Assembly (NCBI RefSeq): GCF_020523985.1
Contig: NZ_JAIVKM010000002.1
Location: 434,001-498,000, forward strand
Direction of reading: 5' to 3'
Origin: Mangrovibacter yixingensis
GTDB lineage: Bacteria; Pseudomonadota; Gammaproteobacteria; Enterobacterales; Enterobacteriaceae
DNA: 64,000 bases
Shown one piece after another: positions 1 to 8,132 of this stretch (within the stretch, counting starts at the first letter, position 1; each line of letters starts with the position of its first letter). The position numbers were made by a program, and so were the translations under genes. The notes beneath the pieces are model-generated. The model ran no database searches, had not been told where the DNA came from, and worked only from the letters and a program-made list of their open reading frames with translations.

Positions 1-837
1 TCCATTTTCACTGGTGCCAGTGAAATCTCTTCCGGTAGCCACGATTTGTCTTCCCGTACTGAAGAACAAGCCGCCTCTCTGGTGGAAACTGCAGCCAGTA
101 TGGAAGAACTTACAGCAACAGTTAAACAGAATACCGACAACGCACGCCAGGCTGCGCAATTAGCGAAAACAGCTTCGGAGACAGCACTCAAAGGTGGCGA
201 AGTGGTGAATACTGTGGTGCATACGATGAGCGCCATTGCCGACAGTTCGCAGCAAATAGCCCATATAACCAGCGTTATTGACAGTATTGCTTTCCAGACC
301 AATATTCTGGCGCTCAATGCTGCCGTTGAAGCGGCCAGAGCAGGAGAACAGGGTCGCGGTTTTGCAGTCGTCGCCGGAGAAGTGCGCACCCTGGCGCAAC
401 GCAGTGCGCAGGCAGCAAAAGAGATTAAGGAACTTATCGACAACGCAGTCTCTCGCGTGAATACTGGTTCCGGCCAGGTGCAGACTGCAGGCTCCACCAT
501 GCAGGATATTGTGCAGGCAGTCACCCGAGTAACGGATATTATGGGTGAAATAGCCTCTGCATCAGACGAGCAAAGCCGTGGCATTGAGCAAGTTGGCCTG
601 GCAGTCACACAAATGGATGGTGTCACCCAGCAAAACGCCTCCCTGGTTGAAGAATCTGCTACCGCCGCTGCGGCACTGGAAGCGCTGGCGGGCAAACTCC
701 ACCAGGTGGTTGATGTGTTCCGGATTAACGGTATGCAGACGCCAACGACCTCTTCCCGCAGCTCTCCCCCCACTGCACGGGCAGCCACTCATGCCTTGCC
801 ACCTGCTGGCAGCGACAATAACTGGGAAACGTTCTGA
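1..837 (+). CDS. Methyl-accepting chemotaxis protein, C-terminal part (5' end outside window)
   Basis: The reading frame is open from the first base, so the sensor domain and membrane segments lie outside the window. What is visible is the cytoplasmic signalling domain: a methylation helix, then the hairpin tip that contacts CheA and CheW (residues like [19 protein letters not shown]), then the return helix. The protein ends in NWETF (bases 820-834). That pentapeptide is the CheR/CheB tether known from Tsr and Tar, so this is probably a major receptor that recruits its own methyltransferase. The ligand cannot be told from this part. Confidence 0.95.
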   Translation, partial: SIFTGASEISSGSHDLSSRTEEQAASLVETAASMEELTATVKQNTDNARQAAQLAKTASETALKGGEVVNTVVHTMSAIADSSQQIAHITSVIDSIAFQTNILALNAAVEAARAGEQGRGFAVVAGEVRTLAQRSAQAAKEIKELIDNAVSRVNTGSGQVQTAGSTMQDIVQAVTRVTDIMGEIASASDEQSRGIEQVGLAVTQMDGVTQQNASLVEESATAAAALEALAGKLHQVVDVFRINGMQTPTTSSRSSPPTARAATHALPPAGSDNNWETF

Positions 838-875
838 TTCCCGAACCCACCTCAGGGATGAGGCTGTTTCCCCAC

Positions 876-1194
876 CCAACGCAGCGAATCGCCGGGAGCT
901 TACATTAGTAAGTGACCGGTGTGAGCGAGGCAGCCAACACACCTGTTAGTGCAAAAGACATCCCGCCAGGCGCTAAATTATTCGTGCTACAGGAAGGCGG
1001 CAACGCAGAGAATCGCCGGGAGCTTACATTAGTAAGTGACCGGTGTGAGCGGGGCAGCCAACACACCTGTTAGTGCAAAAGACATCCCGCCAGGCGCTAA
1101 ATTATTCGTGCTACAGGAAGGCGGCAACGCAGCGAATCGCCGGGAGCTTACATTAGTAAGTGACCGGTGTGAGCGAGGCAGCCAACACACCTGT
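876..1194. repeat. 124-bp tandem repeat, about 2.5 copies, after the chemoreceptor gene
   Basis: Copies begin at 887, 1011 and 1135, exactly 124 bp apart. The third stops after about 60 bp. The copies differ by only a few substitutions (for example GCAGAGAA against GCAGCGAA). Each holds a small inverted repeat, CTTAC-ATTA-GTAAG, flanked by CCGG, so each transcript copy could fold. No long convincing ORF crosses it and the short ones lack ribosome sites. It fills most of the 838-1335 gap. It resembles the structured intergenic repeats common after genes in enterobacteria, but I cannot name the family. Confidence 0.85.
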
Positions 1195-1335
1195 AGTGCG
1201 AAGAATGACGCGCCTGAACACATTTGTTTACCCTTAGCCTTAGCCTGAAACCCGAACTTTGCACTCTGCTGACTGTGGAGGGCTTACAGAATGCCGTATT
1301 ATGTGGAGGCGATAATGTAGTGTGAGCCTTGTGTT

Positions 1336-2082
1336 ATGTGTTTTCATCCTAAATATTTAGTCGCTTTGGCGGTTGTGGTGTCGGCTGGTGTACAGGCGGA
1401 TATTACTGAGGCCAGAATCACTGCTGACTGTGCAAAAATCAGCCATTATGCTGCTGATGGCGAGGCGGCCTGGTCTGAGAATAAGTTTGCGGCGGCGCGT
1501 GCTGCATTTGAAGAGCAGGTGAGCTGGAGCGAGCAGTGTGACTTGCCTGATAACCAGATTGCTGCGGCTTATAATGCTGTAGCTCGTACTTATATACAGC
1601 AGAAAGATTACCACCGGGCCTGGGCATGGCTGATGCTTGCTCCTGGCTACGCTGAATCTGTGCAAAACCTGGCATTAATTAAAGACAAACTGGCTGCTGA
1701 ACCTTTTTCTGATTCACCGGACGGTGTGTGGTGGAAATATGCCGGGCGGGGGATTTGGCAAAGCATTCAGGTTTCGGATGCTGGGGATAGCAAGATAAAA
1801 GTGGATTTTGAAGGCTATGCCTTTGGGCTGATGGGGCTGTATAACGGGCCGAATATGGGGCATTTTATTCGCACAGTCGCCCTTTCAGGCCACAATGCAA
1901 CGGTGAAATTACGCGATAACGATGACGTCACCGATGATGATACGGATAGTGATGACAGCATTCACTGTAATATTCACCTGAAGTTCACACCAGACCAATT
2001 AACGGTGACGACTGATAAGCCGCAACAATGTGGTTTTGGTCACAATGTTACGGCCAACGGAACTTGGATTCGGGTACAATAA
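1336..2082 (+). CDS. Small exported protein with TPR-like helices, function unknown
   Basis: The 248-residue product begins with a short basic stretch and a hydrophobic segment ending near VSAGVQA, a plausible signal peptide of about 21 residues. Residues 30-110 look helical, with TPR-like spacing. The C-terminal half is acidic (a DDDTDSDD patch near residue 200) and has a few cysteines. I do not recognise the family. The start is uncertain: the best ribosome site (GGAGG at about 1304) precedes an ATG at 1315 in the same frame, but that ATG is followed at once by TAG, so translation as drawn must begin at 1336 with a weak site. It follows the tandem repeat and is convergent with the esterase gene. 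Confidence 0.6.
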   Translation: MCFHPKYLVALAVVVSAGVQADITEARITADCAKISHYAADGEAAWSENKFAAARAAFEEQVSWSEQCDLPDNQIAAAYNAVARTYIQQKDYHRAWAWLMLAPGYAESVQNLALIKDKLAAEPFSDSPDGVWWKYAGRGIWQSIQVSDAGDSKIKVDFEGYAFGLMGLYNGPNMGHFIRTVALSGHNATVKLRDNDDVTDDDTDSDDSIHCNIHLKFTPDQLTVTTDKPQQCGFGHNVTANGTWIRVQ

Positions 2083-2090
2083 CTGGCGAA

Positions 2091-2690
2091 TCAGGCGAGG
2101 TGCTTTTTCAGAAATTCCCCTGCGTTTTCTGCACCTTGTTGCGTTATTGTGTGGCCCGCAGTGGCATCCCAGCTAACTTGTACCGGAATACCCAACGCCT
2201 GTAGTTTCTCCTGCGCCTGCTGGCTTTCTTGCCAGGGAATAACCGGGTCGCGCTGCCCATGAACGAGTAATGTGGGTACCGCTTTGCCTGGTTTACCCTG
2301 AAGCGTTGCCAGCCTCCCGGAAAACGCAACGACTGCGGCCAGTGGCCAACGGCCAGATACCAATGCATCCAGCGCCATAATTGAGCCCTGAGAGAACCCC
2401 ACAAACACCAGTTTATCCTGTGAAGGATCTACGCCTTGTTGCTGGCAAATGGCCTGAATTGTCTGGTCAAATTCGGCGCGAGCCTCAATAATCCGCTGTG
2501 GCCGGTTCGCTTCAGTAATGCCATTCAGGCTGAACCATTGCCAGCCACCTCCTTGCCCAAAAGCCTGCGGGGCATTTGGTGCGCTGAAGTGGGTGTCGGG
2601 TAAGCGTTCTTGCCATAACTGCCCAAGTACGGCTAAATCCGCACCACTGCTGCCCACACCGTGCAGAAAAATCACCAGTTTTTTCGTCAT
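2091..2690 (-). CDS. Serine esterase/carboxylesterase, YpfH-like
   Basis: An alpha/beta hydrolase of 199 residues. It has the oxyanion-region HGVGSSG motif near the N-terminus, a GFSQGS nucleophile elbow, and late Asp (QRDPVIPW) and His (AGHTI) positions completing the triad. It resembles E. coli YpfH and the phospholipase/carboxylesterase family; the natural substrate is unknown. The start at 2690 is chosen because AGGAG lies just upstream, overlapping the stop of yqjG. The 10-bp gap implies co-translation with yqjG and yqjF, suggesting a role in processing quinone or electrophile esters. That last point is inference. Confidence 0.85.
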   Translation of the reverse strand: MTKKLVIFLHGVGSSGADLAVLGQLWQERLPDTHFSAPNAPQAFGQGGGWQWFSLNGITEANRPQRIIEARAEFDQTIQAICQQQGVDPSQDKLVFVGFSQGSIMALDALVSGRWPLAAVVAFSGRLATLQGKPGKAVPTLLVHGQRDPVIPWQESQQAQEKLQALGIPVQVSWDATAGHTITQQGAENAGEFLKKHLA

Positions 2691-2700
2691 ATTTTGCTCC

Positions 2701-3660
2701 TTATAGCCCGTAAGCACTCATATCTGGCCCTACAGGAACAATTCCCGGTGGATTCAGAGCCTTAATTGAATAATACCCATGTTTAATATGGGCGATATTC
2801 ACCGTATTGCGCACACCTGGGATATCAAGCACTCGCTGCATATACGGGTTAAGAAATGGATATTCGCGTACTGGCTTCAGATTGCATTTAAACAGCCCGT
2901 AGTAAGCCACATCAAAACGAATTAATGTCACGAACAGGCGAATATCCGCTTCTGTTAGGTGTGAACCACATAAGAACTGGCGGCCATCGCTCAGACGTAA
3001 TTCCAGTTGCTCCAGCATAGTAAAGACATCATTAAATGCCTCTTCATAGCTTTCTTGTGTCGTCGCAAATCCGGCGCGATAAACGCCATTATTAAGCCGT
3101 GGATAGATAACTGCGTTCAGCTTATCAATCTCTTCACGTAATGGTTCTGGATATAAATCCCATTCGTGACTGGCTAAGTCACCAAAGCCGCTATTTAGCA
3201 TGCGCAGAATATCGGCGGATTCATTGTTAACGATGGTGCCGGTATGTTTGTCCCACAGAACAGGAACCGTTGCCCGCCCAGTAAAATGTGGATCAGCCCG
3301 GGTATAGAGTTCATGTAACCACTCTGCCCCATTCAGTTCATCAATGTTCGCGCCAGGGAAATGCCCAAAGTGCCAACCCTGGTCAAATAATTGTGGTTCC
3401 ACCACACTCACTGAAATAGCAGACTCCAGCCCTTTCAGTTTACGCGCCATCAGCACCCTGGACGCCCAGGGGCAAATATACGCAACGTATAAGTGGTAGC
3501 GCCCCGCTTCGGCCTTAAATCCCCCGCCTCCGGTTACGCCGGGAGTACCATCCGGCGTAACCCAGTGGCGGAAGCTGGAGGTTTGCCGGACAAAGCCGCC
3601 TTTCTCATCGGTTGCCTGAACCGGATGCCATTCGGTGGTCCATTTGCCATCTACCAGCAT
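2701..3660 (-). CDS. yqjG: Glutathionyl-hydroquinone reductase
   Basis: 319 residues, close to the usual length of Xi-class glutathione transferases. These enzymes use a catalytic cysteine to strip glutathione from glutathionyl-hydroquinones, releasing the hydroquinone and GSSG. The active-site CPWA motif is present in YICPWASR, and the C-terminal all-helical GST domain follows. It sits between a DoxX/YqjF-type gene and an esterase gene on the same strand with short gaps, so it is probably the middle gene of a quinone-detoxification operon. The yqjF-yqjG pairing is as in E. coli. Confidence 0.93.
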   Translation of the reverse strand: MLVDGKWTTEWHPVQATDEKGGFVRQTSSFRHWVTPDGTPGVTGGGGFKAEAGRYHLYVAYICPWASRVLMARKLKGLESAISVSVVEPQLFDQGWHFGHFPGANIDELNGAEWLHELYTRADPHFTGRATVPVLWDKHTGTIVNNESADILRMLNSGFGDLASHEWDLYPEPLREEIDKLNAVIYPRLNNGVYRAGFATTQESYEEAFNDVFTMLEQLELRLSDGRQFLCGSHLTEADIRLFVTLIRFDVAYYGLFKCNLKPVREYPFLNPYMQRVLDIPGVRNTVNIAHIKHGYYSIKALNPPGIVPVGPDMSAYGL

Positions 3661-3687
3661 AGTTACCTCCTGATTACAGTAATACGT

Positions 3688-4098
3688 TTATTTACGGCCA
3701 AAGGGGGTTGGTTTTAGTGCCAGTGCGCCATCACCAGTCAGAGCCAGCACAACCAGGCCGATTATCCAGAACCCTGGGAATTCCCAGCCACCGTTAGGGT
3801 TGGTAAAGAAGAACCCGGCCGGGCCATGCACGGTAAAAATCGCACCCAGTAGAATCGGAATTAGTGCAACAGCCGCAACACGTGGCCAAACACCCAGAAT
3901 CAGCGCAATGGCACCCACTAATTCCCAGGCCATGGTGATATAAGCCAGCCCACCGGGAAGCCCAAGGGAAATAAAGAACTTTGCAGTCCCGGCAGGAGTA
4001 AATACAAAAGCTTTTAAACCAAAGTGTGCCAAAAACAGAATACCCAGCGCGATGCGCATTACCAAAGCAGCCCAGGGTGCAGTGCGGTTATCAATCAT
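3688..4098 (-). CDS. yqjF: DoxX-family membrane protein, YqjF-like
   Basis: 136 residues with four predicted membrane helices (around 10-28, 48-68, 72-92 and 108-128), the DoxX fold. E. coli YqjF is called a putative quinol oxidase subunit; its biochemical role is not firmly established. It is the first gene after the LysR regulator on this strand and lies 27 bp before yqjG, supporting shared expression and a link to quinone or electrophile stress. Confidence 0.85.
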   Translation of the reverse strand: MIDNRTAPWAALVMRIALGILFLAHFGLKAFVFTPAGTAKFFISLGLPGGLAYITMAWELVGAIALILGVWPRVAAVALIPILLGAIFTVHGPAGFFFTNPNGGWEFPGFWIIGLVVLALTGDGALALKPTPFGRK

Positions 4099-4203
4099 GG
4101 TCTTTTCCTCATCAGGTCATATATTGTCGATAAGGCAAGACTACGTTATTTCTGATTGAATGATTATCCGTCCAAAGTGAGATTATTTATTTCCATTTCT
4201 GCA

Positions 4204-5103
4204 CTAATCAAGCCATGCCTGCCCTGTGAAGGCTTCGACCAGAAAATCAATAAACGTCCGGGATTTATGGGCAAGATGGCGAGATGGTGGATAAATGGCG
4301 TACAAACCAAGTGGTGGTGTGTCCCACTGCGTGAGTAGCTTCACGACTTCTCCGCGGCGAATAGCATCACTGGCAACAAAAGTGGGTAACCTGGCGATAC
4401 CTAAACCCGCCACTACTGCACTCAGGCAGGCTTCTGCGTTTGAAAAACGTAATCGCCCTTTTACTGGAAAGGGAATCAGACGGCCATCTTCATGAAAATG
4501 CCAGTGATTTGGGTCGCGAAAGTTAGTATCCACAATGCAGTCAAACTCAGAGAGTGACTTCCAGTGTTCCGGTGTACCGGCATCAGTGAGATAGGCGGGT
4601 GATGATACAGTGATGACATGTATATCACACAGTTTGCGGGCAATCAGGCTACTGTCTTCCAGGTTGCCAATGCGTAACGCCAGGTCAAACCCTTCTTCAA
4701 CAATATTCACCCTCCGGTCCGAAAAGCTGACATCCAGTTCAATATTGGGGTATTCGCGGGCAAAATTTACCATCACTGGCGTCAGTTGGCGTGTACCAAA
4801 GGTCACTGGCGCGGAAACCCGCAACTTACCAGAAGGATCACGTGCCGTATGGCGCACATCGGCGTCCAGAGCGTCAAAAGCATCAATGAGCACTTTAACG
4901 CGTTCGTAATAAGCCAACCCAACATCTGTTGGAACCAGAGAGCGTGTGGAGCGCTTAAATAACTGGATACCCAGATCTTTTTCCAGCCGTGAAATCAACC
5001 GGGATGCCTGGCCATGGCTGGTATTCAGCCGTTGTGCTGCTCGTGCAAAACTGCCCAGTTCCAGCACCATTACAAACATACGATCACAGTCCAGACGATC
5101 CAT
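4204..5103 (-). CDS. LysR-type regulator, CrgA-like subgroup
   Basis: 299 residues. The N-terminal winged helix-turn-helix (residues 1-60, with GSFARAAQRLNTSHGQASR) is followed by a periplasmic-binding-protein-like effector domain of the CrgA type (RVSAPVTFG start, LRIGNLEDSSLIARKL). It lies 105 bp upstream of yqjF on the same strand and probably controls the yqjF-yqjG-esterase genes, perhaps in response to quinones or aromatic electrophiles. This differs from E. coli YhaJ in sequence, so the regulator is not simply the E. coli one. The ligand is unknown. Confidence 0.85.
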   Translation of the reverse strand: MDRLDCDRMFVMVLELGSFARAAQRLNTSHGQASRLISRLEKDLGIQLFKRSTRSLVPTDVGLAYYERVKVLIDAFDALDADVRHTARDPSGKLRVSAPVTFGTRQLTPVMVNFAREYPNIELDVSFSDRRVNIVEEGFDLALRIGNLEDSSLIARKLCDIHVITVSSPAYLTDAGTPEHWKSLSEFDCIVDTNFRDPNHWHFHEDGRLIPFPVKGRLRFSNAEACLSAVVAGLGIARLPTFVASDAIRRGEVVKLLTQWDTPPLGLYAIYPPSRHLAHKSRTFIDFLVEAFTGQAWLD

Positions 5104-5288
5104 CTCATTCTCTCATCACTGTTTTTTTACTTACCCGCCCTGAAACCTTAAGGATCAACATAAATTATGTTATCTATCTAGTCCGAATGGTTGATATCTT
5201 ATTAAGATACCTTTCGAGTAAATTACCTTCTGTTTGAGATTTATCTCAAGACACAGAATTAAAACTGCGCACCTGAGATAGCTGACTT

Positions 5289-6269
5289 ATGTCGGAAGAA
5301 ACATTAAAGCAACAAATACAAAATCTCAAAAAACATAATGCCAGATTAAAGCGTATTGCCCACGATGCCAGAGATAAATTAAGTGCGGCACTGGATGGCA
5401 CAGGGTTATGTTTATGGCAACTGGATATTCCCTCCGGAAAACTGGTTATTTTTAACCGCCGTTGGGGGGCCATGCTGGGGTTTCAGCCAAAAGAGTTAAA
5501 TGCTCATTTTGATGTCTGGCGCGATCATCTGCACCCTGATGACCGCGATTTTGTGCTGGCTGCCTTTTATAACCACATTGAAGGCAAAACCCCGTTCTAT
5601 GAAGCATTACACCGTATGGAAGCGAAAAATGGTTCTGTCACCTGGGTGCTGGACAGGGGCAGAGTCACGCAGTGGGATGATGAAGGCCGTCCACTGAAAG
5701 TGACAGGTACGCATATTGATATGACGAAAGAAAAAAATTATGAACAGCAACTTGCAAGCCTTGCAAACCACGACCCGCTTACTGGTCTGGCGAACCGCCA
5801 CGCGCTGATCAACTATTATAAAAAGCGACAAAAACAATCAGCGTTTTCCATCGCTTTTATCGACCTGGATAATTTCAAAACCGTCAATGATACACTGGGG
5901 CACCGCAGCGGTGATAACTTGTTAGTTCAACTGGCTCAACGATTTAATGAAGTTTGCCCAGCGGACGCAATCACAGGCCGACTGGGTGGAGATGAGTTTT
6001 TGCTGATTTTCCCCTGGACGGTGGACCAGCCAGAAACCATGAGCCTTGCCCGGCAACTACTTGATATTGTTATGGTGCCATTTGAACTGGATAACGGTGA
6101 GGCTGTAATTGGTGCATCGATTGGTTTAGTTGATGTTGGTGGGCGAGAATCATTTGCCGATGCAATTTTACGTGCAGACGAAGCCATGTACTCTATTAAG
6201 CACAATGGTAAATCGGGTATTGCTGTTGGCAGCCCTCCGCCGTCACCGGCACCCAACCGCCGCCGGTAA
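5289..6269 (+). CDS. PAS-GGDEF diguanylate cyclase
   Basis: 326 residues: an N-terminal coiled coil (1-32), a PAS/PAC sensor (about 33-150) and a GGDEF domain (about 155-315). The catalytic GGDEF is intact at residues 233-237, so it should make cyclic di-GMP. The inhibitory I-site (RxxD five residues before GGDEF) is absent: the matching positions are P and A. Product feedback is therefore probably missing. There is no membrane segment or signal peptide, so sensing is cytoplasmic. The 3' end overlaps the convergent ModA-like gene by 27 bp. Confidence 0.92.
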   Translation: MSEETLKQQIQNLKKHNARLKRIAHDARDKLSAALDGTGLCLWQLDIPSGKLVIFNRRWGAMLGFQPKELNAHFDVWRDHLHPDDRDFVLAAFYNHIEGKTPFYEALHRMEAKNGSVTWVLDRGRVTQWDDEGRPLKVTGTHIDMTKEKNYEQQLASLANHDPLTGLANRHALINYYKKRQKQSAFSIAFIDLDNFKTVNDTLGHRSGDNLLVQLAQRFNEVCPADAITGRLGGDEFLLIFPWTVDQPETMSLARQLLDIVMVPFELDNGEAVIGASIGLVDVGGRESFADAILRADEAMYSIKHNGKSGIAVGSPPPSPAPNRRR

Positions 6270-6998
6270 GTTCGCAAAAATTTCATCGCCACCCGGGCCA
6301 AACCCGGCGGCAATCAGAATTTTTTGAGCCAGGGGCGAGCCCAGGAATACAGCCAAACGTTCCGCCTGCATATCTAACAGCGCTAAGGTATATTGCGCCT
6401 GTACTCCCATATCTTCAGGAATATCCAGAACTGTTAGCCCAGTAATACGGCGCAGTCTGGCCGCGTAGCTGGCATAGCCGATAAACATATCAACGCGCCC
6501 CTGGTTTATCAGCCACCCCGCGGCGGTTTCTCCTGGGGGAACGGCTAGCGTTTCACTCCCGCCAACCAGGCATTGCGCACGCTGTTGAATCGCCATTCCC
6601 TGCCCCGGATAACGCCATTCGATTTGGCGGAATAACTGCCAGGTATAGTCACCAGAGGGGTCGCTGACCGGTGTTGATGTCCCCAGGCGTAATTCCGGCC
6701 TTGAGAGCACAGACAGCCAGGTATCGCCGGGAGCCAGACACTCGGTTTTCACGGTCAGGCATAAGCGGTTTGTGGCAAAGGGCATCACCTGGCTCGCTCT
6801 GCCAGCCATAAACAAGGAGAGCGGATGGTCAAGGTTTGCTGAAGCGAACAAATCACAAGTTTCACCTTGTTCAATGCGCGCACGCAGAAGACCTGCCGGG
6901 CCAAATTCGGTTTCTACACGCTCACCACTTAGTTCATAAAAAGCAGCCATTAGCGGCTGCCAGACAGCCCTCAAACTCCCAGCGACAAGTGCTTTCAT
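6243..6998 (-). CDS. ModA-like substrate-binding protein lacking a signal peptide
   Basis: From the ATG at 6998 the product is 251 residues and begins directly with the first beta strand of the fold (MKALVAGSLRAVW), with no export signal. The rest matches the molybdate-binding ModA/extracellular solute-binding type (DLFASANLDHP, a GTSTPVSDPSGDY-like ligand loop, a C-terminal AGFGPGG). The ATG lies one base after the stop of the upstream binding-protein gene, so the two are translationally coupled. A cytoplasmic oxyanion binder or sensor is plausible. A longer in-frame start at 7118 is possible but lies inside the upstream gene. Molybdate is suggested by the ModE-type operator ahead of the pair. 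Confidence 0.75.
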   Translation of the reverse strand: MKALVAGSLRAVWQPLMAAFYELSGERVETEFGPAGLLRARIEQGETCDLFASANLDHPLSLFMAGRASQVMPFATNRLCLTVKTECLAPGDTWLSVLSRPELRLGTSTPVSDPSGDYTWQLFRQIEWRYPGQGMAIQQRAQCLVGGSETLAVPPGETAAGWLINQGRVDMFIGYASYAARLRRITGLTVLDIPEDMGVQAQYTLALLDMQAERLAVFLGSPLAQKILIAAGFGPGGDEIFANLPAAVGCR

Positions 6999-6999
6999 G

Positions 7000-8058
7000 T
7001 TAGTCTTCACCCTGGTAATTAGTGCCATAAAACCTTTGATACCAACGGTTAACTTCTTTATTGATATCAATATCGCTAAAGCGTTGTGGATAGAGTTTTT
7101 TCGCCATCCATAACTCACCCAGGCCTACCGCTTCTGGCATTGGGTAACCCCACGCTTTGGCATATTCAGGCATTAAATAGACGCGGTGATGCTTCACTGC
7201 GTCAATCACCTGCCACTGTGGAGAGCCATTAATTTCGGACACCACTTTTGGGTAGCGGGCCTGAACAAAAATGACCTGTGGATCCCAATTGATAATCTGC
7301 TCCATGGAAACCTGCTTATAGCCTTTTACCGAGCTGGCCGCGACGTTAACCGCCCCGGCGCGGGACATCATCAGCCCGGTATATTTCCCCCGACCATAGG
7401 TGGTTAAATCCGGGTTAGCCATATACGCCCGGACCTTCTCGCTCGCCGGAATATCTTTCAACCGGGTAGCCACTTCTTTGCGGTAGGCAAACGCTGCCTC
7501 ATTCAGTGCCCGAGCATCCGCCTGGTGGTTAACAATTTCCCCAATAAGAGTGATACCTTCACGTAGCCCCTGATCATACGCCTGTTCATCATTGGCTAAC
7601 GTGGGATTTAACCTGGCAGCATCGCCTGGTGTCGCATCATGGCGCAGCGAAATAGCAACAACAGGGATTCCCAGTTGGGTAATGCTGTCTATCATTGCTG
7701 CTGGGGCGTAATTCGTCACAAACACGACTTGTGGATGAAGTGCCACCAGCTTTTCAGTATCAACATGCGTCAGGTCACCAAGCCCTGGGGTGTTTGCCAA
7801 AAAGGGGGCCAGGCGCAAATAATTATCCCCCAGTTGTTGTTTCCAGTTTGCCAACACGCCAACAATTTTGTTACCGGCATGCATTTGCACCAATAAGTTA
7901 AGTGTTTGGTGTTGAAGCACCACAACCCGGTCCACCTGGTCAGGAATTGTCACCTGCCTGCCCAACTGATCAGTTACTGTGCGCGAAGCCTGTACAGTAA
8001 ATGCCAGGCAGCAGAAAAATAAGGCTGCCAGCCAGCCTGTAATAGTGACGTGTTTCAT
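7000..8058 (-). CDS. Periplasmic metal/oxyanion-binding protein (class III, BtuF/FepB/MolA type)
   Basis: A signal peptide ends near TVQA, followed by the class III binding-protein fold with its long connecting helix (TVTDQLGRQV; RVVVLQHQTLNLL). These proteins deliver Fe-siderophores, cobalamin, haem or, in MolA-like members, molybdate and tungstate to a BtuCD-type transporter. No permease or ATPase gene is adjacent, so it must share one encoded elsewhere or act differently. The start at 8058 is preferred over 8061 because AGGGG is better spaced. The perfect ModE-type operator upstream argues for molybdate or tungstate rather than iron. Confidence 0.8.
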   Translation of the reverse strand: MKHVTITGWLAALFFCCLAFTVQASRTVTDQLGRQVTIPDQVDRVVVLQHQTLNLLVQMHAGNKIVGVLANWKQQLGDNYLRLAPFLANTPGLGDLTHVDTEKLVALHPQVVFVTNYAPAAMIDSITQLGIPVVAISLRHDATPGDAARLNPTLANDEQAYDQGLREGITLIGEIVNHQADARALNEAAFAYRKEVATRLKDIPASEKVRAYMANPDLTTYGRGKYTGLMMSRAGAVNVAASSVKGYKQVSMEQIINWDPQVIFVQARYPKVVSEINGSPQWQVIDAVKHHRVYLMPEYAKAWGYPMPEAVGLGELWMAKKLYPQRFSDIDINKEVNRWYQRFYGTNYQGED

Positions 8059-8068
8059 CATTACCCCT

Positions 8069-8100
8069 TATTCGTTATATAAAAAATTATATAACGAATA
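8069..8100. promoter_or_regulatory. ModE-type operator: perfect 14-4-14 inverted repeat
   Basis: Two perfect 14-bp arms (TATTCGTTATATAA and its complement) are separated by AAAA. The core CGTTATAT...ATATAACG with an 8-bp spacer fits the known ModE binding pattern. It lies 11 bp before the chosen start of the binding-protein gene, so bound ModE-molybdate should repress the two-gene unit. Confidence 0.8.
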
Positions 8101-8132
8101 GATTGCCGATGAACAGACAAACTGTACTGCTT

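Noticed and set aside
8069-8100. Rho-independent terminator
   Set aside because: The stem is AT-rich, has no GC core or T run, and lies just before a start codon, so an operator fits better.
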